From an unidentified bacterial endosymbiont (GTDB lineage: Bacteria; Pseudomonadota; Gammaproteobacteria; Enterobacterales; G038960095), in contig NZ_OU907312.1 in assembly GCF_918320885.1 (NCBI RefSeq), positions 1,302,465 to 1,366,464 of the forward strand: a DNA stretch of 64,000 bases, read 5' to 3'. Position 1 is the stretch's first letter; every line of letters starts with the position of its first letter. The position numbers and the translations under genes are program-made. Below are positions 52,556-62,353 of this stretch, one piece after another. The notes under the pieces were generated by a model. The model was not told the DNA's origin, made no database searches, and saw only the letters and a list, made by a program, of their open reading frames with translations.

Positions 52556-52633
52556 AAAAACACGTACCCTTTTACATTGGGCGCAAGCTTCATTATGATT
52601 CTGATCTTAGCAGACAAATAAGGTTTGTAATCG

Positions 52634-53035
52634 ATGAGGTGTAGTCATTTAATTTCTATCAGTATTCTGGTGACATTACTGGGCACTACGGGTTGTTCAA
52701 CGCTCAAACGGCTTCTCTACCGCATTGACGTGAACCAAGGCAACTACTTGGAACAGCACAACGTCAAACAATTGAAACGCGGTATGACCAAAGAGCAGGT
52801 ACTCTTTTTATTAGGGACTCCAGCGCTCCGTGATCCTTTTACCCAGGATAACAGTTGGCACTACCTGTTTCGTCAACAGTGCGCCCATCAAGTGGCCACC
52901 CAGAAAAATTTGAAATTGACTTTTAATGCTCAAGGTCACTTAGAACGCATTGAGAGTGACTTTCCATGGCAAAATCCCCAGTTAAAGTCACCGAGCGCTG
53001 CTCAACAATCCCGAAGCACTCGAGCCGCTCACTAA
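52634..53035 (+). CDS. bamE: Outer membrane assembly lipoprotein BamE
   Basis: 133 residues. A lipoprotein signal peptide ends at Cys in LLGTTGCSTLKRLLYRIDV; the SmpA/OmlA domain has QGNYLEQHNVKQLKRGMTKE and VLFLLGTPALRDPF. It is part of the BAM complex that inserts beta-barrels. The C-terminal tail is longer than in E. coli. Confidence 0.96.
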   Translation: MRCSHLISISILVTLLGTTGCSTLKRLLYRIDVNQGNYLEQHNVKQLKRGMTKEQVLFLLGTPALRDPFTQDNSWHYLFRQQCAHQVATQKNLKLTFNAQGHLERIESDFPWQNPQLKSPSAAQQSRSTRAAH

Positions 53036-53137
53036 CGGCTAGCCGCCGGGGGAACCAGAAGACAATAGATAAAACATGGGCGCTGTTACTCACTCAGGGT
53101 AGTCACCCGGTGGGATAGCGCCCACGACGGAGATCAA

Positions 53138-53455
53138 TTAAAGAGCATCTCTATTTTTTTGCTGCAGCGCCCTTGCTCGGCGGATCTCACGTGGATCAGC
53201 CATTAACGGTCGATAGATTTCTACCCGATCGCCAGCTTGTACGCTATCAGTCAACGCCTTGTGGCAGCCATAGATCCCGACCCGATTTTTGGCTAAATCA
53301 AGGTTAGGATAGCGGATCAAAACCCCGGACTTTTGGATCACCGTAGCGATAGTGCTCACACTAGGGAGCTGCAACGTCACCATAAACTGCTGGAGCGGTG
53401 ACTCGGCATACACCAGTTCAACTGTAATAGTGGCAGCCATAGAGCACCGCAGCAC
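53138..53455 (-). CDS. rnfH: RnfH-family protein (RatB)
   Basis: 105 residues with a ubiquitin-like beta-grasp fold (ITVELVYAESPLQQFMVTLQ, VGIYGCHKALTDSVQAGDRV, EIYRPL). Its role is unknown. It overlaps ratA by 38 bases; the start may lie a few codons inside. Confidence 0.94.
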   Translation of the reverse strand: MLRCSMAATITVELVYAESPLQQFMVTLQLPSVSTIATVIQKSGVLIRYPNLDLAKNRVGIYGCHKALTDSVQAGDRVEIYRPLMADPREIRRARALQQKNRDAL

Positions 53456-53864
53456 GTTGGGTAAAAGCCATCGTCATACGACTAACCAACTCCTTAAATA
53501 AGCAACCAAACAGATAATCAAGCCGAGGGCTATTCAGTTCAAACTGTAGGTCGAGCGTTATCTCACAAGTTTGCGGCGTGAAAGGCCGTAGATACCAGCC
53601 GCCGCTGAGGTGGCGCAAGGGACCGTCAATCAGCTGCAGTGTAATAGATTCGTTGGGGATCAAGTGATTCTGAGTGGTCATCGTTTTTTGAATCCCTGCA
53701 AAGCTTAACCACAGAGAGGCCATCATTTGATGCTCCTGCTGTGCCAATACCTGAGCTTTGATGCAGCCTGGCACAAAAGCGGGGTAAGCTGGAATATCAT
53801 TGATCAGCTGATACATTTGTTGTACGCTGTGGTCAGCGTGTACCGTGCGTTTAATAGACGACAT
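53418..53864 (-). CDS. ratA: RatA, START-like ribosome association protein
   Basis: 148 residues of the polyketide-cyclase/START fold (VQQMYQLINDIPAYPAFVPG, DLQFELNSPRLDYLFGCLFK). The E. coli protein blocks 70S formation when overexpressed; its relatives in mitochondria bind coenzyme Q. It is divergent from smpB, as in E. coli. Confidence 0.95.
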   Translation of the reverse strand: MSSIKRTVHADHSVQQMYQLINDIPAYPAFVPGCIKAQVLAQQEHQMMASLWLSFAGIQKTMTTQNHLIPNESITLQLIDGPLRHLSGGWYLRPFTPQTCEITLDLQFELNSPRLDYLFGCLFKELVSRMTMAFTQRAAVLYGCHYYS

Positions 53865-54031
53865 CTTGGTAGGAGAGAGTGATTAGCCTCATAGGCAGGA
53901 TAACACCACTGCATTGATAAAGCGAAGTTTTGTAGTCAATGCCTGCTTTTTTGCTAATAAAATCTCTGGCTTGCCTTCGGTAATTGCCTACAACCGACCA
54001 CCTATTGGCCTTATGGATCAGTCACCCTATC

Positions 54032-54511
54032 ATGTCTAAACAGAGTGCTCAGAAATCTAGCGACGCCCGGGTTATTGCCCAGAATCGACGTGCGCGTCAT
54101 GACTATTTTATTGAAGAGACCTTCGAGGCAGGTTTAGTCCTACAGGGTTGGGAGGTTAAAGCCCTTCGTGCGGGAAAAGCCAATTTGAGTGATAGTTATG
54201 TTCTGCTAAAAAATGGCGAAGCCTGGCTACTCGGTAGCACTATTACACCACTTAGCCTGGCCTCTAGCCATGTTGTCTGTGATGCCACCCGCACTCGCAA
54301 GCTGTTACTAAAGCAACGAGAGCTCAGTACCCTTTATGGCAAAATTAATCGGCAAGGTTATACAGCGGTGGCCCTCTCCCTCTACTGGAAAGGTGCCTGG
54401 AGTAAAGTCTCTCTGGGTGTTGCCAAGGGCAAAAAAGAGCATGACAAACGAGAGAGTATCAAAGATCGGGAGTGGCAGGTTGCCAAAGCACGTTTGCTAA
54501 AATCTCGTTAA
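54032..54511 (+). CDS. smpB: tmRNA-binding protein SmpB
   Basis: 159 residues from ATG 54032 ([11 protein letters not shown]), which matches the usual length; the open frame begins 16 codons earlier. Motifs: [39 protein letters not shown] and the basic tail [17 protein letters not shown]. It brings tmRNA to stalled ribosomes; ssrA follows directly. Confidence 0.97.
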   Translation: MSKQSAQKSSDARVIAQNRRARHDYFIEETFEAGLVLQGWEVKALRAGKANLSDSYVLLKNGEAWLLGSTITPLSLASSHVVCDATRTRKLLLKQRELSTLYGKINRQGYTAVALSLYWKGAWSKVSLGVAKGKKEHDKRESIKDREWQVAKARLLKSR

Positions 54512-54611
54512 TCAATAGTGGCTTTCCACTACGCTAGTCCTTTGTATACTTAATGAAGCGACTAACGTGAACTTGACGCCAGCTTGCTAACAGCTATACT
54601 ATGGAGCACTT

Positions 54612-54997
54612 GGGGCTGATTTTGGATTCGACGGAAATTACGATCTTCAAGGTGCATGCCGAGGTGCGGTAGGCCTCGTAAAAAGCCGCAAAACAATAGA
54701 TGTAAACGACAACGTTCACGCCTACAACACTGATAATGGGGTGTTGCTCGCCGCTTAACTGCGGCTAAGGCCCACCCGCTCGACACCTGTCTGCAGTGAA
54801 GAGCAACGTGGTGGTCATAATTTAGCAGGCTCGCGTTTAAGCCGTGCTTTAGGCTGAAGGCGTTAAAACTAAATAAGCTCTATCTCTGGTAGCCTGCCGA
54901 TCGGCGATCACAGACGAAAATAGATGATCAGGCTAAGCATGTAGTACTAAGAAGTGAGGGTTTACGGACGCGGGTTCAAATCCCGCCAGCTCCACCA
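54612..54997 (+). ncRNA. ssrA: tmRNA with an unusually long tag and a Val resume codon
   Basis: 386 bases from GGGGCTGATTTTGGATTCG to the 3' end TCCACCA, with the T arm GGGTTCAAATCCC. The tag frame resumes after the conserved AATAG at GTA 54702 and reads VNDNVHAYNTDNGVLLAA, then TAA 54756-54758. E. coli uses GCA and a ten-residue tag. The LLAA end, needed for ClpXP degradation, is kept. Pairing for the tRNA-like domain (GGGGCTG with CAGCTCC) is intact. Confidence 0.95.
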
Positions 54998-55006
54998 ATC
55001 TCCAGG

Positions 55007-55036
55007 CCTCAGCCGTTCTCTGCTGAGGTTTTTTTT
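55007..55036 (+). terminator. Terminator of ssrA
   Basis: Perfect stem CCTCAGC / GCTGAGG with an 8-base loop, followed by eight T, ten bases after the tmRNA CCA end. Confidence 0.92.
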
Positions 55037-55387
55037 CGTCTAATCCCACGCCATTGGGCAGGTGCTGCTGATCGTTCCGGACTTTGCCTTCCAGATCCCC
55101 TACCCCGTTAAGCCCCCATTTTGCTCTCTGCGAGCCCATGTTCTCCAAATCGAGAGCGCCGAGAATTTTCGAAGTCCGGAAGCGCCTGTTTTTTTATTCC
55201 TTATAAATCAATAGATGACTTACAGACCCAGCGACCCTGTTTATTCCCAGCATTGCCTAGCAGCGTGAAATCACTAACCATCCATTAATATTGTTCAATC
55301 ATTAATTTTATTGTCACACCAAAATATTCCAGCTAGAATTTCACCTCATTACGGACTTTTCGGTTTATCACCAGGGAAGGCATCGCG
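55037..55387. other. Intergenic region after ssrA
   Basis: 350 bp. No gene, no duplicated ssrA 3' end and no integrase is seen, although this position is a common integration site. The second half is AT-rich and probably holds the promoter of the two-partner locus; GGGAAGG lies before the tpsB start. Confidence 0.5.
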
Positions 55388-57169
55388 TTGTTATTTTCCA
55401 ACCTCACTACGCTTTGGCTGCACCGCTTATTTGGCCTTAACGCCATCAGACGCTCCCTTATCTCACTGATCCTGAGTGCCCTGCTAGGCACCTCACTACC
55501 AGCCTCTGCGGTAGCGCCCGAGCCTGCTGCCCAACAGCAGCAAGCACGTGAACAGGAGCGTGAGCTGCGGCAACAGCAAGAGAGCGTCCCTGATGTACAA
55601 CTACAGCCGACCCCCTCACCCGAGCTACTGCAGCGCCTTCCCAGTGATGAAACCCCCTGCTTTAAGATTAAACAGCTGCAACTCCAGGGCGAGGCCGCTC
55701 AGCAGTTTCAATGGGCCTTAGCCGCCGCTCACCGCGCGGGGAGTGCTCCAGATAGCCCGCTGGGTCGCCGGCTGGGGGCTAACGGCATCAACTTGATCCT
55801 CAAGCGGGTGCACCATGCCATCGTGCAGCGCGGCTTTATCACCACTCAGGTGGTGGCAGAGCCACAAAACCTGGCCAGTGGCACCTTGGTGCTCACACTC
55901 ATTCCTGGACGCTTGCATCGTCTCTATTTTTCAGAAAAGTCTGATAAGCAGGCTAGACACTGGAACGCCCTGCCCGCCAAGCCTGGTGATCTACTCAATT
56001 TACGGGATATCGAGCAAGCCTTAGAGAACTTTAAACGACTCCCCAGCGTTACCGCCACCTTCCAAATTGCCCCTGCCAGCGATCCAGAGGCTCCAGCGGG
56101 CACCAGCGATCTGATAATCACCTGGCAACAGCAGCTGCCGCTACGCGGAACGCTCTCTTTAGAGGATTCTGGCAATCCGCTGACTAAAAAACACCAAGGG
56201 GGCTTTACCCTAGCCTACGATCAACCCTTGGGGTTCAACGATCTATTTTATATCAATCTGCATCAAGGCTTCGGTGGTTGCTCGGTAGGCCGGGGGATCA
56301 CCCGCGGGCATACCCTGCACTATGGGCTACCCTGGGGCTACTGGTTCTTAGAGTTCACCCAGACGCAAGAGGCCCATGACTACAGTCAACGGCCCGATCG
56401 CCTCGATCTACGCAGCGGCAGCAGCGCTCGTTCAGAGGCCCAACTGGCCCGCCTGCTCTACCGCGATGCCCGGCGTAAAACCACCCTCTCCTTCAAAGGC
56501 TTTCGCCGGAACAATCACAGTGGCTATAAACTTTTAGGCATCGACTCACCTCTCCAGCGGCACGCGCTCGGCGGCTGGGGCAGCACACTGGCGCATCGGG
56601 AATTTATTGGCAAGGCGATCCTCGATGCCAGCCTCAGTTATCAACGGGGCACCGGTGCTTTTGGTGCCCAAGCGGTTCCTGAGAACACCCGGGAGGGAAC
56701 CCCGCGCTTTAAAGTGATCACTCTAGAGCTCTCCTGCAAACTGCCGGTGCAGATTGCACAGCTGGCCTGTCACTACCACGGCAATTGGAACGCACAATAC
56801 AACCGTACACCATTGCCTCCCTCAGAGCGCTTTAGTATCGGCAGTCGCCACACCGTCCGGGGTTTTGGGTATAGTGATCCGCTGCTCCCACTCTCCTCGG
56901 AGCGCGGTTGGTGGCTACGCAATGAGTTTGGCGTCGCCTTGGGTCACACCGGCTCTGAGCTCTATCTGGGGCTGGATTATGGCAAAGTCAGCGGCCCACT
57001 CGCCCACGATTTAACAGAGGGCCGCCGCCTCGCCGGTGCCGCCCTGGGTCTGCGGGGCAATTTAAAAGGCCTAAGCTATACGCTGTTTACCAGCTGGCCA
57101 CTGAAAACAACCAAAAACTTTACCGGCGCCCGCCATCTCTGCGGCTTTAGCCTGCTCTACAGCTTTTAG
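55388..57169 (+). CDS. TpsB outer membrane transporter of a two-partner secretion system
   Basis: 593 residues, TTG start. A signal peptide (RSLISLILSALLGTSLPASA), a POTRA_2 domain (CFKIKQLQLQGEAAQQF), a ShlB/FhaC-type barrel (RGTLSLEDSGNPLTKKHQGG, FSIGSRHTVRGFGYSDPL with the conserved RG tip motif) and a terminal phenylalanine (GFSLLYSF). It secretes the TpsA protein encoded 65 bases downstream. CdiB of contact-dependent inhibition belongs to the same family. Confidence 0.93.
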   Translation: MLFSNLTTLWLHRLFGLNAIRRSLISLILSALLGTSLPASAVAPEPAAQQQQAREQERELRQQQESVPDVQLQPTPSPELLQRLPSDETPCFKIKQLQLQGEAAQQFQWALAAAHRAGSAPDSPLGRRLGANGINLILKRVHHAIVQRGFITTQVVAEPQNLASGTLVLTLIPGRLHRLYFSEKSDKQARHWNALPAKPGDLLNLRDIEQALENFKRLPSVTATFQIAPASDPEAPAGTSDLIITWQQQLPLRGTLSLEDSGNPLTKKHQGGFTLAYDQPLGFNDLFYINLHQGFGGCSVGRGITRGHTLHYGLPWGYWFLEFTQTQEAHDYSQRPDRLDLRSGSSARSEAQLARLLYRDARRKTTLSFKGFRRNNHSGYKLLGIDSPLQRHALGGWGSTLAHREFIGKAILDASLSYQRGTGAFGAQAVPENTREGTPRFKVITLELSCKLPVQIAQLACHYHGNWNAQYNRTPLPPSERFSIGSRHTVRGFGYSDPLLPLSSERGWWLRNEFGVALGHTGSELYLGLDYGKVSGPLAHDLTEGRRLAGAALGLRGNLKGLSYTLFTSWPLKTTKNFTGARHLCGFSLLYSF

Positions 57170-57234
57170 GAGCACGCTTGCCAATACCGTGGTCCAGTCA
57201 TAAATACCCTTGATAGGGACATTAGGAGTCAGGT

Positions 57235-60200
57235 ATGAATCAGCGCTGTTTTCGGGTTATCTTCAATCGACCACGCGGCCAAGCGATCGTCGTCGGCGAA
57301 CTGGCGCGGACGCCAGGTCACGTGAGTAGCGCTGGCAGCGTGCCCAGACAGTCCCGGTGGCGCTGCTGTACCCTGCCTCTCGTTTTGATCGTCACCCTCG
57401 GCTGGATGCCTGGAGCGGACGCCACTATCGTCGCCGATGCCAACGCCCCAAGCGCCCAACAGCCCAACGTCGTCACCGCCCCCAATGGGGCCTCACCCCT
57501 GGTCAATATTCAAACACCCAATGCCGCCGGGATCTCACATAACACCTATAGCCGCTTTGATGTCGAGCCAGCAGGGGCCATTCTCAATAACAGCCGCCAA
57601 GCGGTGCACACCCAGTTAGCCGGCACTATCGCTGGCAACCCTCACCTCACCACTGGCCCCGCCCAGATCATTCTGAATGAAGTCAACTCCAGCAACCCCA
57701 GCCTGTTGCGGGGCTTTATCGAGGTGGCCGGGCAACGAGCCCACGTGGTCATAGCCAATCCCTCAGGGATTTATGTCAAAGGGGGTGGCTTTATCAACAC
57801 CAGTGGCGTCACCCTGACCACCGGTACCCCACAATTGCAAAATGGGCACCTCGACAGCTATCGGGTGACCGGTGGTCTCATTAAGATTGATGGCGAGGGG
57901 TTAGATACCCGCTCCGCCGACTACACCCACATCTTCGCCCAAGCAGTGCAACTGAATGCGGCAGTGCACGCCAAAAAACTGAGGGTCACTACCGGCAATA
58001 ACCTCGTCAAAGTGGATAACGGTCAAGCTACTCCAATCGCCAGTAGTACTGAAGCGCCTGAGTTTGCCCTTGATGTCGCTAAACTGGGTGGTATGTATGC
58101 CCATCATATTTTCATCGTCGGCACCGAGAACGGCGTGGGGATGCGCAATAGTGGCCTGTTGCAAGCCAATGCCGGTTCACTCTTCCTTAATAATCAAGGC
58201 TTACTAACGAATAACGGGACTATCCAGAGTGACGACACCCTCAAACTGGAGATCGCAGGCCTGGATAATCGCCAAGGGCAGATCAATTCAGTCGGCTCAA
58301 CACTGAAGATAACGAGTAGCCAACCTATCAACAACCATCAGGGGCAGTTACGGGCCACTAAAGCATTACACTGCCGCAGTTTGGCGCTGCGCAATGTTCA
58401 AGGCGTCATCACCGCAGGTACGCGACTTACCGTCGATACACAAAAACAGGCGGTGGATAACCGTCAGGGTACCCTGAGCAGCAGTGGCAAACTCCAGGTA
58501 CGGAGCGGTGTGCTTAATAACCACCAGGGGTTACTACAGGCTGGCAGCACACTCACCGTCAATACTCACGGGAAAACACTTATCAACAGCCACTCCGCTA
58601 CTCAGCAAGGGATTGTCGGCCAGAAAATCAGCTTAACCACCGGCCAGCTGCTGAATCGTCGGGGTGTCATCAACGGCCAAAACTTGAGGATTGAGAGCAG
58701 TCGCTTGAGTGGTCAGGGTCAACTTAAGGCTACCGGCGATCTACAGCTAAGCCTTACCAGCGAGCAGCCCCAAGATCTCACAGGAGTTCTACAGGCCAAT
58801 GGTCAGCTGACACTCACCGCTTTCGGTGAACTGAACAACTATGCTCGGCTAGAAGCGTGCGCTCAGTTAACAGCACAAGCCCCTATCCTGCGTAATCAAG
58901 CAACCGGGATTATCCAAAGCCCACAGACGCTAGTGCGGGGTGGAGATATCCCGGATGGTGAGGTACAAAACCGCGGGCTGATTGATGGCAAGAGCGTTGA
59001 GGTGCGCGCTACCACCATTAATAATCTGGGTGGCGGCCAACTGAATGGAGATCAGCTGGCGATTGGGGCCAGCCACACGCTGAACAACCAGGCCGCTACC
59101 ATTGCTGCCCGGCAGCGTTTAGTGATCGGCACCCAGCATCTGCACAATGACGACCACGCGCAGATCGCCAGTCAGGGCTCCGCAGTGATTGGTAAGCAAC
59201 TACTTGATCAGCAACAAGTGACGGGTCAAGCCCTCACTCTGACTAATCAATCGTCAACGATTGAGATCCAGGACGAGGCCGATTTCACGATCGCTACCAT
59301 CAATAACGATGCCGAAAGTGCTATCCACGCTGAAAAGCAGCTGACTATCCACAGTGGCAGCATCAATGGGGAGGGACCGATCACCTCGGGGAGTGATTTG
59401 CAGGTGACTCTCACCAGCGATCAGCCGAAAAAACTGGACGGGCAGCTCAAGGCCAAGAACAACCTGGTACTCACCGCCAACGGTGAACTGAATAACTACG
59501 GTCGGCTGGAAGCGGGGGAGCAGTTAACGGCACAAGCTTATATTTTTCGTAATTATGGTCCGGGGATTATTCAAGCCCAACAGACACTAGTGCGGGGTGG
59601 CGACACCCAAGATGGTGAGGTACGAAACCGTGGATTGATTGATGGGGAGCATGTGGAGATACGCGCTAACTTTGTCAACAATTTTGGTGGCAGTCGGCTG
59701 TACGGAGATAACATCACTATTGGTGCCCACACCACCCTGAACAACCACTCAGAGTGTTTTGATGGCGTTAATTGGTTGCCAGCCACCCTTGCCGCCCGTC
59801 AGCGCTTGGTGATTGGCGCAAAGTATATTCACAACTATAAGCATGGTGCACTCATTTTTAGTGGGAACCCAGCCGTTATCGGTGAAAAACTGGTCAATAA
59901 AAATGAGGTGACTGGCCAAAGCTTTGCACTAAATAATGAGTCCGCTACCATAGATATCCAAGGTGACGCTCATTTCAACATTGGTATCTTCAATAACCGT
60001 GATATCCATTTTAAAAGCCGTGAGGTGCAAGTCGGTTATAGTGCTGGATTACGACGTACAGAGCCTAGTCCACGTACTGATAGACCGAATGATTACACCG
60101 CATTTGATTACAGTATCAAGACGACTGAAAAGCAAATAATCCATCGAGATCCCGCTAAAGTATTGATTGGTGGTAACTTGAGGCTGACTGGAAATAGTTT

Positions 60201-61065
60201 CAAAAACGATAAAAGCCAGGTAGTGATGGGTGGAACCATGACTGGCTCTTTGAAGACGATCAATAACGGTGAACCTGAGTGGATCCGGAAGGTTGAATAT
60301 TCTGGCACTTCAGAATTTACCTATACCGAATGGCGGGGTGGCTTTAGGCAACGAACTGATCGCTGCTGGGACACACCTTTGCCCTATTATGACTGCAAAA
60401 AAACCCCCATCCAGCTTGCCGTAGAGCAGCGCAACACCCGCCCGACGGGCAGTGGCCTACAGATCGCTGAACGGACGGAGCTAACCTTACAGCCCACTGA
60501 CCATGGGCAGTTAGCACCGTTCAACCCACTGCCAGCCATCAGCGAAGTGGCCGCACTGGCGCGCCATCCTAGTAGCGGGCTAGCGATGGTGATTCGCAGT
60601 AGCAATGCCCCGATAATCCTGCCCACCAGTGGTCTGTTTACCATTGATGCCAGTGCCAGCAATCGCCCATTGATTACTACCGATCCGCGCTTTATCAACT
60701 ATCACAGCGGCTTCAGTACCCAGCACCTACTCCAGGAGCTCCGCCTGAACACGGAGGCCCTACCCAGACTCTATAGCGATAGTTTTCACGAGCAGCAGCG
60801 GCTACGTGACCAAGTCATCGAATTGACAAACCACCGTTTTTTACCCGGCCATCACAGTGATGCCCAGCAGCAACAGGCCTTAGTCACCCAAGGAATTGCT
60901 ACTGCCCGAGCACTACAGCTTACCCCAGGTAAACCCCTGACGACCACCCAACAAGCCCAGTTGACTGAGGCTATTGTCTGGCCGGTAGTTAAGCCGGCCA
61001 CCTTGACATCTGACCAGACGACCGAAGTGTTATATCCACAGGTCTATATCCCGATAGTCGCTCAC
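57235..61065 (+). pseudogene. TpsA filamentous adhesin (FhaB/CdiA-like), 5' part, cut by an IS3-family element
   Basis: 1277 codons up to the insertion, which supplies a TGA stop right at its end. An extended signal peptide (MNQRCFRVIFNRPRGQAIVV) is followed by the TPS secretion domain (NTYSRFDVEPAGAILNNSRQ, ANPSGIYVKGGGFINTSGVT) and many filamentous-hemagglutinin repeats. Two blocks of about 190 residues starting near LTSEQPQDLTG and LTSDQPKKLDG are clear duplicates. With the insertion the translated product would be a secretable but shortened adhesin. CdiA is an alternative reading; the toxin end lies outside the window. Confidence 0.93.
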
Positions 61066-61105
61066 TGATCTTGCCACCTTTTTTTAGACACAGAGAAGAG
61101 AAACC

Positions 61106-61960
61106 TTAAGCGACCTGGGATAACCAATTTTTTTCAAAATTTACAGGAGACAGATAGCCTAGCGTTGAGTGCCGTCTCTGTCGGTTATAAAACACTTCTA
61201 CGTATTCAAAAATGCTCAATTTGGCTTGTTCTCTGCTCTCAAAACGTTCAAAGTGGGTGTGCTCTGTTTTTAAGGTATGGAAAAAACTCTCTGCTACTGC
61301 ATTGTCATAACAATTGCCCGTACTACTCATGCTAAGCGTTATCTGGTGATGCGCCGATACAGCCTTGAATCCTTTGCTGGTATACTGGCTGCCTCGGTCG
61401 GAGTGGTGGATGAGACCTGCAGCAGGCTTCCTCCGTGTTATTGCCTGGCGTAATGCTGCGGCTACTAACTCGGTGGTCATGTGAGCTTGCATATCCATCC
61501 CCACGATACTACGAGAGAACAGGTCCAGTACGATAGCAACATACAACCATCCCTCTTGGGTCGGAATATAGGTAATATCTGCTGCCCAGTATTGATCAGG
61601 GCGAGTGGCTGTGAACTTCTGCTTGAGTAAATTAGGCGCCACTGCGGCCTTTGGATCGACTATTGTGGTTACCTTAAATCGTTTTTTCATCTTAGCCGCA
61701 ATATGGGCTGCTTTCATTAGCCGACAAACCCGTTTGCGTGAACAGCGCTCACCTCTAGCTCGTAACTCAGCATGGATACGTGGGCTACCGTAAATTTGGT
61801 TGCTTATGGTATAAACCTCTTTAATTTCAGATATTAAACGCTCATCCTCACAATAGCGCTTGGATGGCTCAGCCTTGATAAACTGATAATAGCCACTGCG
61901 GGATACACCTAACACGTTGGACATCCTCTCTACGCTGAATTCCCCAGCATGCTTTTGCAT
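61106..61960 (-). CDS. IS3-family transposase OrfB, copy 3
   Basis: Identical in protein sequence to OrfB of copies 1 and 2. Confidence 0.95.
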   Translation of the reverse strand: MQKHAGEFSVERMSNVLGVSRSGYYQFIKAEPSKRYCEDERLISEIKEVYTISNQIYGSPRIHAELRARGERCSRKRVCRLMKAAHIAAKMKKRFKVTTIVDPKAAVAPNLLKQKFTATRPDQYWAADITYIPTQEGWLYVAIVLDLFSRSIVGMDMQAHMTTELVAAALRQAITRRKPAAGLIHHSDRGSQYTSKGFKAVSAHHQITLSMSSTGNCYDNAVAESFFHTLKTEHTHFERFESREQAKLSIFEYVEVFYNRQRRHSTLGYLSPVNFEKNWLSQVA

Positions 61961-61971
61961 AAACTGGTATT

Positions 61972-62271
61972 TTACTTGCGGGCCACTGAGAAGATGCCCA
62001 AGGCTTTTTTTAGGATATCCCTCTCTTCGCGTGCTATCGCCAATTCTTTCCGCAATTGACTGAGCTCAGCATCAGACGCTTTCAGGTATCCTTTGCCCGG
62101 GAAAGCCTCTGCACCATCCTTGTTATGCTGATGGACCCACCCTGCCAATGTACTCTTGGGAACTCCCAATTCCTCGCTCAATTGACAGAGCGTTTTACCA
62201 GTGCTGTGATACAGCTTTACCGCATTCAGCTTGAATTCCTTATCATAGCTCCTTGATTCCCCTTGATTCAT
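61972..62271 (-). CDS. IS3-family transposase OrfA, copy 3
   Basis: Identical in protein sequence to OrfA of copies 1 and 2, with the same A7G frameshift run. Confidence 0.95.
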   Translation of the reverse strand: MNQGESRSYDKEFKLNAVKLYHSTGKTLCQLSEELGVPKSTLAGWVHQHNKDGAEAFPGKGYLKASDAELSQLRKELAIAREERDILKKALGIFSVARK

Positions 62272-62353
62272 AACTTCACCTCAAAAAGTAACAAAAAATT
62301 ATACGCTTTGTTCCTCTTCGTTGTGTCCGTTAAAGGGTAGCAAGATCAATCAC

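Larger units (their letters stand above)
61066..62348 (-). mobile_element. IS3-family insertion sequence, copy 3
   Basis: 1283 bp, same orientation as copy 1, inside tpsA. TCAC stands directly before it (61062-61065) and again at 62350-62353, one A after the right end. Removal with one TCAC and this A restores the tpsA frame. Confidence 0.94.

Noticed and set aside
54562-55148. Open frames antisense to ssrA
   Set aside because: They lie on the complement of the tmRNA and its 3' end and have no coding features.
55037-55387. Genomic island integrated at ssrA
   Set aside because: No integrase and no repeat of the ssrA 3' end is found within the window.
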